The notes beneath the pieces were generated by a model. That model did no database searches and was not told the origin of the DNA. It worked only from the letters and a program-made list of their open reading frames with translations. From Acidocella sp. (lineage in GTDB: Bacteria; Pseudomonadota; Alphaproteobacteria; Acetobacterales; Acetobacteraceae), in assembly GCA_029077775.1 (NCBI GenBank), contig JAQNCU010000224.1, positions 1 to 5,388 on the forward strand: a stretch of DNA of 5,388 nt, given 5' to 3'. The position numbers were made by a program, and so were the translations under genes. Every line of letters starts with the position of its first letter. Positions within the stretch are counted from its first letter, which is position 1. Below, piece after piece: positions 1 to 5,388 of the stretch.

Positions 1-1
1 G

Positions 2-556
2 GATTTTAAAATCGCCGATCAGCTTGGGGATTTCTATTTGTGTTTCGGACAATTGGTGTTTTACAAACGCGTTGATATCGCGATCCGCGCGTTTAATGCA
101 TCAGGGCGGCGGCTGGTTGTTGTGGGGCAGGGGGAGCAAGACGCTGATTTGCGGAAAATTGCAGGCCCCAACGTTGTGTTTCTGGGCCGTCAGCCGCATG
201 ACAAGGTGATGGAATTGCTATCAACCTGCCGCGCTTTGGTTTTTCCGGGCCTTGAGGATTTCGGCATCATTCCGCTGGAGGCGATGGCGAGCGGCCGTCC
301 GGTTATCGCCTATGGTGCCGGTGGCGCCTTGGAAACCGTGATTGATGGCAAGACAGGCATTTTATTCACCCCCCAGACGCCTGAAGCTTTGGAGCAGGCC
401 GTTGTTAGATTTGAGGATATCGAGCGTGACTTCGAACCGATGACGCTACGCGATTATGCCAAGCAGTTTGATAAAGCCGTTTTTAAATCAAGGCTTCAGG
501 CCTTTATTGATGATCATATGTCACAGGATGTATCGCCCATGGGCGCATTACCGTGA
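2..556 (+). CDS. GT4 family glycosyltransferase, WbaZ-like (5' end outside window)
   Basis: Open from the left edge; 184 C-terminal residues are visible, so about half of a typical 350-400 residue GT-B enzyme is missing. What remains is the C-terminal nucleotide-sugar-binding Rossmann domain. It begins with a strand and a YKRVD motif (visible residues about 23-27; the Lys/Arg are the usual diphosphate contacts), then LVVVGQG (about 38-44), NVVFLGR (57-63) and the GT4 EX7E signature in EDFGIIPLE (Glu 85 and Glu 93). GRPVIAYGAGGALETV follows, then a helical tail. The YKRVD, PGxEDFGI and AYGxGGALETV pattern closely resembles the WbaZ-like GT4 group, several members of which are GDP-mannose mannosyltransferases. 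That suggests addition of a sugar, perhaps mannose, to a lipid-linked repeat unit at the cytoplasmic membrane face; donor and acceptor are inferred only. The TTG at 38 is internal to the domain and is not the start. The stop overlaps the start of the downstream GT2 gene. Confidence 0.9.
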   Translation, partial: DFKIADQLGDFYLCFGQLVFYKRVDIAIRAFNASGRRLVVVGQGEQDADLRKIAGPNVVFLGRQPHDKVMELLSTCRALVFPGLEDFGIIPLEAMASGRPVIAYGAGGALETVIDGKTGILFTPQTPEALEQAVVRFEDIERDFEPMTLRDYAKQFDKAVFKSRLQAFIDDHMSQDVSPMGALP

Positions 557-1425
557 AGCTCGTCGTGGGGATCGCCACGGCTGGCCGGCGCGAAATATTG
601 GGATCGAGTTTGGCGCATTTAGCCACACAAACGCTAAAGGCAGAGCGTGTCATGATCTGCCCGGCGACGCCGGAAGATGTTGACGCTGCATCCCTGGCCC
701 AGAGCGGCTGCACAGCCGAGATTGTTTTCGGCAGCCGAGGGCTAACGTGCCAGCGTAATGCGCTGATCACCGCAGCGGGCGGTGCCGATTTACTGGTGTT
801 TTTCGATGATGACTTTTTCCCCGCGGCGGATTATTTGCAAAATCTGCGGGAATTATTTTCGATGAACCCTGATATTGTCATGCTGACCGGACATGTCATC
901 GCCGATGGAATTACCGGCCCAGGGCTGAGCATTTCAGACGCTGAAATTTTGCTTTCGAAGGTGACTGATGATGCCCGTGGGATCATGCCCGTTTATAACG
1001 CTTACGGATGTAATATGGCGATAAGGCTGGCGCCGGTACGCGCTCATAACATTCGGTTCGATGAGGCGCTCCCGCTTTATAGCTGGCTTGAGGATGTCGA
1101 CTTTAGCCGCCAGTTGGCGCCACATGGCCGTATCATGAAATCCGAAAGGCTCCGGGGTGTTCATCTGGGAACCAAGCGCGGACGAACATCGGGCATAAGG
1201 TTTGGGTATTCGCAAATCGCCAATCCGCTTCATATGGTTGGCCGCAAGACGCTAAGCTTTCGGCGCGCCTTTAACCAAATGGCGCGAAACATCGCGATGA
1301 ACATTGTAAAATCGCCACGTCCGGAACCGTGGATCGACCGCAGGGGGCGGCTTAAAGGCAACGCCCTTGCATGTTGGGATTTTCTCCGGGGGCGCCTGTC
1401 TCCGGGCCGGATATTGGATATGTAG
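553..1425 (+). CDS. GT2 family (GT-A fold) glycosyltransferase
   Basis: A complete 290-residue soluble protein with no signal peptide or clear membrane helix. GT-A hallmarks occur in order: an N-terminal strand VVGIATAGR (4-12) of the nucleotide-binding fold; GLTCQRNAL (63-71), matching the common GxxxxRN segment; the metal/nucleotide-binding acidic motif in FFDDDFFP (83-90, Asp 85-87); YGCNMAIR (151-158), an acceptor-side segment; and WLEDVDF (178-184), the usual ED general-base region; then His 204. It should transfer a sugar from an NDP-sugar to the growing lipid-linked oligosaccharide in the cytoplasm; the sugar cannot be read from the sequence. The start is GTG: after the in-frame TGA at 511-513 it is the first common start codon, and the later GTG at 565 would remove part of the first strand. 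There is no good Shine-Dalgarno sequence. The GTGA overlap with the upstream GT4 stop implies translational coupling within one operon. Confidence 0.92.
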   Translation: MKLVVGIATAGRREILGSSLAHLATQTLKAERVMICPATPEDVDAASLAQSGCTAEIVFGSRGLTCQRNALITAAGGADLLVFFDDDFFPAADYLQNLRELFSMNPDIVMLTGHVIADGITGPGLSISDAEILLSKVTDDARGIMPVYNAYGCNMAIRLAPVRAHNIRFDEALPLYSWLEDVDFSRQLAPHGRIMKSERLRGVHLGTKRGRTSGIRFGYSQIANPLHMVGRKTLSFRRAFNQMARNIAMNIVKSPRPEPWIDRRGRLKGNALACWDFLRGRLSPGRILDM

Positions 1426-1466
1426 CGGTACGGATGGTGTTTTGATCTCCAGAAAGCGCAAAGATT
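1426..1466. other. Convergent intergenic gap, no terminator seen
   Basis: Forty-one bp separate the stops of the + strand GT2 gene and the - strand flippase gene. I see no GC-rich stem followed by a T-run on either strand here or just inside the two gene ends. The gap appears featureless. Confidence 0.5.
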
Positions 1467-2969
1467 TTATGTCGCCTGCACATTTTTATTGCGGCCCATT
1501 AATCGCCTTAGGCTCACGATGTCATTTATTACAGCCTGGTACTCGGTTAATGCGAGTACGATGCCGTAGACCAAAGCGCATAACGCCATATTTAAAATAG
1601 TCCACCAGATTGATGCTGGGGTTTGAGTGCCGATGTACCAACTCAGCAGACCGGCGATGAGGCTTGCCGCAGCGGGGGCCATCACGACCCTGATCTGCGG
1701 GATAGCTTTGTATCCGAGATATTTTTGAACAGAAAATATACTGCGAGTTCCGAAATAAACATTGATGGCGCCTAAGCAAATTGCCATACCGAGAATACCA
1801 ATCCAAGGCAGAGCCGCGACGCAGATGATTCTGAGTATGGCGGCTTCAATGACAATCTGAAGCTGAATAAACGTTTTTCCGCGGGCATAAAGCAGTGCGC
1901 TGCCGAATGTGCCGCTTACGGCGATGGCATATGTCACCAGCAAAATTTGCATGATTGGCACGGCTGGCAACCAGTGTGGCCCAAGGAGATCGAGAACGAG
2001 CGCGTGAGCCTGGGCGGCAATCAGCACAACGGTGGGAAAAACGGACAATGCGAATACGCGGACCACAGCATTGTAAGTTCGCTGAATAACGGCATCATCC
2101 TGGGTCAGCACGCCTTGAGAGTATAGGACAGCCCATAACGCGTTGCTTATTGTCTCGCAGATATACATGGGTGCCTGATTAGCGAAACTATATACGCCCA
2201 AAAAATTGGTCGTGGCCAGGCGCACGATCAACGTTGATTCGGCTGTTTTGCCGCCGGTTGCAACGAGCCTCGACCCCAGGATCGATCCGCCGACGCGCAG
2301 ATGTGAGCGTAGGTCTTTGAGTGAAAAATGGAATTTCGGGATAAAGGGTGCTGCTGCGAAGACAAAGCCGGCACGAAGGCCGAAGGTTATTAATGTCTGC
2401 GCGACAAGACTCCATGTGCCGGCACCCTTCAGCGCCAGACCTATCGCGGTGGCGGCACCAAGGATTGTCCCCAACGCCTCACCTACGCTATTTACCCCCA
2501 TTCGGCCTTGACGGGTCAGACGCGCATTGCTGGTGACGGTAAAGGTTAAAAACACCAAGCATAATGATAAGGACATCATGATCGGCGGAAGCCGAGGCTC
2601 ATGCGTTACCCGCGCCATGATGAACGAGGCACCGCTGAGCCCGGCGGCTAATACAACCCCGGATATATTTACAAACCAAAAGGCCGATGACCAGATGTCA
2701 ACCTGATCCTCAGATTCCCGTGCCAGGGAGGCGCCGAGGCCGCTATCAGCGATTGTTAGCATCAAAAGAACCGCTGGCATTGCCAGCCCGTACAAACCAT
2801 ATTCCGCCGGTCCGAGGAACCGTGCGATAAGCGGCAAGCTGACGAGCTGGACACCGGCCTTTACGATATTGCTGCCACCCATGATCAGTGAGCTGAAGGC
2901 CAGGCGACGATGCATGGGGTTTACAACGGAACCGGGCTGAATATCGTCTGAATGTCGCTCGGTCGTCAT
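1467..2969 (-). CDS. Wzx-type polysaccharide repeat-unit flippase (MOP superfamily)
   Basis: A 500-residue, strongly hydrophobic inner-membrane protein with about 12-14 predicted helices (for example around 57-79, 94-118, 128-147, 184-208, 301-325, 336-361, 390-410, 425-447 and 453-475). Family marks are the early FLGPAEYGLYGLA (51-63) after the first helix, typical of polysaccharide-synthesis/MATE-like flippases, and LLGPHWLPAVPIMQIL (328-343), the half-repeat counterpart (LLGxxW). It most resembles the WzxC-like (Polysacc_synt_3) branch. The expected role is translocating undecaprenyl-PP-linked repeat units from cytoplasm to periplasm before polymerisation. Length is normal for the family. 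The N-terminus (1-20) is polar and cytosolic; the C-terminal tail is basic. The start is ATG at 2967-2969: an in-frame TAA lies two codons upstream and an AGGA lies 10 nt upstream, so no longer form is possible. It lies 162 bp downstream of the initiating transferase on the same strand and converges with the GT2 gene. Substrate identity cannot be inferred. Confidence 0.92.
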   Translation of the reverse strand: MTTERHSDDIQPGSVVNPMHRRLAFSSLIMGGSNIVKAGVQLVSLPLIARFLGPAEYGLYGLAMPAVLLMLTIADSGLGASLARESEDQVDIWSSAFWFVNISGVVLAAGLSGASFIMARVTHEPRLPPIMMSLSLCLVFLTFTVTSNARLTRQGRMGVNSVGEALGTILGAATAIGLALKGAGTWSLVAQTLITFGLRAGFVFAAAPFIPKFHFSLKDLRSHLRVGGSILGSRLVATGGKTAESTLIVRLATTNFLGVYSFANQAPMYICETISNALWAVLYSQGVLTQDDAVIQRTYNAVVRVFALSVFPTVVLIAAQAHALVLDLLGPHWLPAVPIMQILLVTYAIAVSGTFGSALLYARGKTFIQLQIVIEAAILRIICVAALPWIGILGMAICLGAINVYFGTRSIFSVQKYLGYKAIPQIRVVMAPAAASLIAGLLSWYIGTQTPASIWWTILNMALCALVYGIVLALTEYQAVINDIVSLRRLMGRNKNVQAT

Positions 2970-2979
2970 TATTTAAAAT

Positions 2980-2983
2980 TCCT
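2980..2983 (-). promoter_or_regulatory. Ribosome binding site of the flippase gene
   Basis: On the minus strand, AGGA (within GCAGGAATT) precedes the flippase ATG with a 10-nt AT-rich spacer. The spacing is slightly long. The next in-frame codons upstream are ATA and the stop TAA, so this site and the ATG at 2967-2969 define the start. Confidence 0.5.
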
Positions 2984-3065
2984 GCAAGCCGGATGACACA
3001 CATGAGCAAGAATCTCCCGCTCAACACCAATGTTTATCGGACAAACCATAAACTCAGCGTCTATG

Positions 3066-3082
3066 CACATGAATACTATGTG
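3066..3082. repeat. Small dyad CACAT-N7-ATGTG, possible operator
   Basis: CACAT (3066-3070) and ATGTG (3078-3082) form a perfect 5-bp inverted repeat around a 7-bp spacer, a spacing common for dimeric DNA-binding regulators. It overlaps the weak -10-like TAGTAT (3073-3078 on the minus strand). A single 5-bp dyad of this kind arises easily by chance, so this is only a candidate. Confidence 0.2.
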
Positions 3083-3133
3083 AGCCCAGAAACCCGGGTC
3101 AGTTGAGCATGATGGCTAACGCGGATCTGGGCT
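3083..3133 (-). repeat. Inverted repeat with long loop at the 3' end of the transferase gene
   Basis: AGCCCAGA (3083-3090 on the + strand) is perfectly complementary to TCTGGGCT (3126-3133). The arm at 3126-3133 overlaps two bases of the phosphotransferase TAG stop. The 35-nt loop contains the 8-bp palindrome ACCCGGGT (3092-3099). In the minus-strand transcript this could form a GC-rich stem right after the stop. No T-run follows the second arm, so it does not look like an intrinsic terminator; it may protect or process the 3' end, or be chance. Confidence 0.35.
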
Positions 3134-4673
3134 AAAATGCGTTTCTACCAAAAAATCCGACGGTAATGGTTTTTATAAGAATCAGCATATCGAGGCCGAA
3201 AGACCAATTATCGATATAATAAAGATCATGTTTGACACGTTCTTCAATCTGTTCGACGGTTTCAGTTGGTCCGCGCCAGCCATTCACCTGTGCCCAGCCC
3301 GTAATGCCAGGCTTGACGTGGTGGCGACAAGCGTAATCATCGACCACGTCGTAATAATACCTGCCAGCAGCGCGTGCCTCAGGCATATGTGGCCGGGGGC
3401 CGACGAGAGACATATCGCCTTTCAAAACGTTGAATAACTGGGGAAGCTCGTCGAGACTCAGCTTGCGCATCAATTGACCGAACCCGAAAACACGTGGGTC
3501 ATTTCTTGTCGTCAGATATCCCGCGTCGCAAACGTCAGCATGCATCGACCGAAATTTGTAAACCTCGAAGATCCGGTTGCGATAGCCTATCCGCCTTTGG
3601 CGAAAGAAAACCGGACCCGGGCTGCTAAGTTTTATGCCAACAACGCAGGTGATCATCAACGGCGCGAAGGCGATCAGCGCGAGGCAGGCAACAAAACGGT
3701 CTGCGATTGACTTCAAAACATGGCCCCAAACGTCGATCTCACGGTCGGGGACCGAAGTGAGTTGCATGCCGGGGATGTCGCCAAAACGGGCATAGCTATC
3801 ATGCTGTGGTGTGAGCGCGAGAACATTCGACAGAATTCTGATTTTGATCGTGCTTACACTCAAACGCCGGATTACGGCCTTGAGATGCTCGTCGTCTGCC
3901 GCCGGAAGGCATATAAGCGCAGTGTCGGTCTCATGTGATGTCTGATAGGAGAGAAAATCGTTGAGATTACCGGAAATTTCAACGCCGGTGTTAGCAGCCG
4001 TGTGGGGCGTATCGTCGAAAACCGCATTAATCCGCACGCCGTAATCATTGTTTTTAAGGTGAGTTACCAATCTCGAGGCCAAAGAACCGCTCCCAATGAC
4101 CACCACTGCGTGCCTGATAAGGCCAGCCGTGACGAGATTTTTATGTAAAGTAGCGACGGCGAAGCGGATTGCCGATAATAGCAAAATGATTGAAAAATAA
4201 TCGATAAATAGTAACAAAAGGTGAGATTTGCTAATGACATTGAAAATGACACCAATCACAACCATCATGAAAAATGACATAGTCCATGATATAAAAAGTT
4301 TTCTGACAGCTAATTTTGGTTGAACCAAAACCTCAATTTTATATAGAAATTTTTGGTTAAATGCTGCGATGCACAGTCCGGACATAAAAAACGCAATCGA
4401 AATGCTGCGGTCCAGTGACGCGGACGAGAAAATACCCAGAAATTGGATCGTAATATATGACAGTAGCGAAATAATCGCAAAATCACTTAACGGTACTGAA
4501 GCGATGAGCCCAAGGTAGATTAAGTGTCTAGAGTTCTGCCGGGTCTTTTGAACACCAGATACTGAGGACGTCGCTATCAGATCGTCATAGGGATAGGTCC
4601 AGACTTCATTTGGCATTGTCATTCTTTCAGAACTCATAGTGGTTCCGGACATAATTTCAGATACAATTTTCAT
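3132..4673 (-). CDS. Undecaprenyl-phosphate sugar (probably glucose) phosphotransferase, GumD/WcaJ type
   Basis: A 513-residue integral membrane enzyme starting repeat-unit assembly: sugar-1-P from a UDP-sugar is joined to undecaprenyl phosphate. Order: cytosolic N-terminus (1-50); four hydrophobic helices (about 51-81, 90-106, 126-147, 151-173); a Rossmann-like CoA-binding-type domain with GSGSLASRL (194-202); then the bacterial sugar transferase domain (about 323-507). The latter opens with a hydrophobic membrane-embedded helix containing Pro 338, followed by FFRQRRIGYRNRIFEVYKF, the catalytic Asp-Glu pair in SLDELPQ (408-409), GDMSLVGPRP (419-428), KPGITGWAQVNGWRGPTET (454-472) and DLYYIDNWS. 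The RGPTET ending and four-helix/Rossmann architecture fit the glucose-1-P group (GumD, WcaJ), but galactose-P transferases cannot be fully excluded. The start is uncertain: ATG at 4673 lacks a clear ribosome site, and Met 8, 13, 18 and 20 are alternatives. It follows the Wzc-type gene by 19 bp, implying one operon. The N-terminal membrane part is unusually AT-rich. Confidence 0.94.
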   Translation of the reverse strand: MKIVSEIMSGTTMSSERMTMPNEVWTYPYDDLIATSSVSGVQKTRQNSRHLIYLGLIASVPLSDFAIISLLSYITIQFLGIFSSASLDRSISIAFFMSGLCIAAFNQKFLYKIEVLVQPKLAVRKLFISWTMSFFMMVVIGVIFNVISKSHLLLLFIDYFSIILLLSAIRFAVATLHKNLVTAGLIRHAVVVIGSGSLASRLVTHLKNNDYGVRINAVFDDTPHTAANTGVEISGNLNDFLSYQTSHETDTALICLPAADDEHLKAVIRRLSVSTIKIRILSNVLALTPQHDSYARFGDIPGMQLTSVPDREIDVWGHVLKSIADRFVACLALIAFAPLMITCVVGIKLSSPGPVFFRQRRIGYRNRIFEVYKFRSMHADVCDAGYLTTRNDPRVFGFGQLMRKLSLDELPQLFNVLKGDMSLVGPRPHMPEARAAGRYYYDVVDDYACRHHVKPGITGWAQVNGWRGPTETVEQIEERVKHDLYYIDNWSFGLDMLILIKTITVGFFGRNAF

Positions 4674-4692
4674 TGGATTTTTCGGGCGCGGC

Positions 4693-5388
4693 TCAAGCTG
4701 CTCGACCTTTGGTCATCGTTGTGGAAAAGATTGTCCGCAGCCGCTGAAAGGCGCCTGATCTAGCAGGCTCTTCACCGTAGACGTAATCATAATAACCTGA
4801 GTTTTCAGCTTGAGTGCCGTTTATGATTATACCATGGCGTTTGGCCAAGGTTGCCATAATGGCATCATGAGCGGCGACATCCCGATGCTTCGTGTGACCC
4901 AAATGCACGACAGATAAGATCAAATCAGCCTGACGCGCGAGAATTAACGGATCAGAGACAGCAGGCACCGGCGCGGTATCGAAAATTATGAAATCATAGG
5001 ATGCCCGCAGCGTTTTTAAGACCTCTTTAAGTGCGGGGTCGTTCATTAACTCGGCGGGGTTCGGTGGCTTTACGCCTGAAGGGAGTACCGCAAAACGCTG
5101 GCCATCAGGGGTTTGCATCGCCACAGCTTCACCGTCGATCAACCAGTCGGAGAGGCCCGGAGACTGGTTTAACCTCAGCGTATGGTGTAGTTGTCCCATG
5201 CGCAGATCGGCATCGACCAAGACAACACGCTTTCCATCATCGGCAAGTGCACGTGCCAGGTTTGCGGCCACGGTGCTTTTGCCGTCTCCCACGGATGCAG
5301 AGCTGAGCATTATGATCTTTGCGCGCGCTCCGGGAATTGCGTGATACAAATTATTTCGTGCGATCCTGAATGCCTCCGAAAATCCGCT
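4693..5388 (-). CDS. Wzc-type polysaccharide co-polymerase / BY-kinase, C-terminal kinase domain (5' end outside window)
   Basis: Open through the right edge; 231 C-terminal residues are visible. They match the bacterial tyrosine kinase (BY-kinase) domain: SEAFRIARNN (4-13), the segment that in Wzc proteins links the periplasmic/membrane part to the kinase; Walker A ASVGDGKST (31-39); Walker A' VVLVDADLR (55-63); LPSGVKPPNPAELM (102-115); Walker B FIIFDTAPV (133-141); and a short Tyr cluster YYDYVY (Tyr 199, 200, 202, 204). In the Wzc family, cycles of tyrosine autophosphorylation on such clusters control oligomer state, chain length and export with the outer-membrane channel. The TTG at 5347-5349 is inside the conserved segment and is not a real start; sequence homologous to Wzc continues upstream of it, so a full-length Wzc with N-terminal Wzz domain is expected off-window. 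A stand-alone CpsD/CapB-like kinase is the alternative. The stop lies 19 bp before the phosphotransferase start. Confidence 0.92.
   Translation of the reverse strand, partial: SGFSEAFRIARNNLYHAIPGARAKIIMLSSASVGDGKSTVAANLARALADDGKRVVLVDADLRMGQLHHTLRLNQSPGLSDWLIDGEAVAMQTPDGQRFAVLPSGVKPPNPAELMNDPALKEVLKTLRASYDFIIFDTAPVPAVSDPLILARQADLILSVVHLGHTKHRDVAAHDAIMATLAKRHGIIINGTQAENSGYYDYVYGEEPARSGAFQRLRTIFSTTMTKGRAA

Larger units (their letters stand above)
2970..3131 (-). other. 162-bp intergenic region before the flippase gene
   Basis: This is the only non-coding stretch of note in the window. No convincing ORF fits in it. Read on the minus strand it holds, in order, a long-loop inverted repeat starting in the upstream stop codon, a small dyad (3066-3082) and the flippase ribosome binding site. 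A weak sigma70-like pair can be drawn: CTGACC (3097-3102) and TAGTAT (3073-3078) with an 18-bp spacer, each matching 4 of 6 consensus bases. The gap is much longer than the 19 bp between the kinase and transferase genes, so a separate promoter or a processing site for the flippase is plausible but unproven. Confidence 0.4.

Noticed and set aside
41..61. Gln in place of Arg in the GT4 segment FGQLVFYKRVD, a possible loss of a conserved binding residue.
   Set aside because: Members of the WbaZ-like group vary at this position (Arg or small residues are both found), while the Lys/Arg of YKR and both Glu of EX7E are intact, so there is no reason to call the enzyme defective.
934..1233. Minus-strand open frame of 99 codons inside the GT2 gene.
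   Set aside because: It lies fully opposite a gene with clear GT2 motifs, and its translation has no recognisable domain; it is a shadow frame.
2206..2511. Plus-strand open frame of 101 codons inside the flippase gene.
   Set aside because: It is opposite the flippase; the translation is Arg/Pro-rich low-complexity typical of antisense frames, with no ribosome site or motif.
3003..3023. Short inverted repeat TGAGC-N11-GCTCA before the flippase gene as a terminator or riboswitch.
   Set aside because: The stem is only 5 bp with no T-run and no further pairing; too weak to call.
2746..3030. Minus-strand open frame running upstream past the flippase start, as a possible small gene in the 162-bp gap.
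   Set aside because: Most of it overlaps the flippase N-terminus in another frame, and its translation (Arg/Cys-rich) shows no domain or clear ribosome site.
5031..5306. Plus-strand open frame opposite the kinase domain.
   Set aside because: It is an Arg-rich antisense translation over conserved Walker motifs, so not a gene.

Overview
This window is part of a surface or exopolysaccharide (EPS) biosynthesis locus of a Gram-negative bacterium. Overall GC is roughly 50% by eye. The protein repertoire (WbaZ-like GT4, compact cytosolic GT2, Wzx-type flippase, GumD/WcaJ-type initiating transferase, Wzc-type kinase) and the sequence flavour suggest an alphaproteobacterium. That placement is an inference from family resemblance, not a proven assignment. 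I see no rRNA, tRNA, CRISPR array, insertion sequence or transposase.

Layout: on the + strand, the 3' part of a GT4 glycosyltransferase (cut by the left edge) overlaps a complete GT2 glycosyltransferase by 4 nt (GTGA). A 41-bp convergent gap follows. The other three genes are on the - strand and are transcribed right to left: a Wzc-type polysaccharide co-polymerase / BY-kinase (only its C-terminal kinase domain is in the window, cut by the right edge), then, 19 bp later, a complete polyprenyl-phosphate hexose-1-phosphate transferase, then, after a 162-bp gap, a complete Wzx-type flippase. Coding density is very high; the only sizeable non-coding stretch is 2970-3131.

How the genes fit together: the phosphotransferase would start the repeat unit by moving a sugar-1-phosphate (most likely glucose-1-P) from a UDP-sugar onto undecaprenyl phosphate at the inner membrane. 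The GT4 and GT2 enzymes would add further sugars on the cytoplasmic face. The flippase would turn the lipid-linked repeat unit to the periplasm, and the Wzc-type kinase would control chain length and export. This is the standard Wzx/Wzy-dependent pathway. The polymerase (Wzy), the outer-membrane channel (Wza) and other glycosyltransferases are not in the window and would be expected just outside it.

I find no strong sign of an undescribed system. The points worth a second look are modest: an AT-rich N-terminal membrane module in the phosphotransferase, structured DNA in the 162-bp gap, a convergent junction with no recognisable terminator, a Tyr cluster followed by an unusual tail in the kinase, and an uncertain start for the phosphotransferase.
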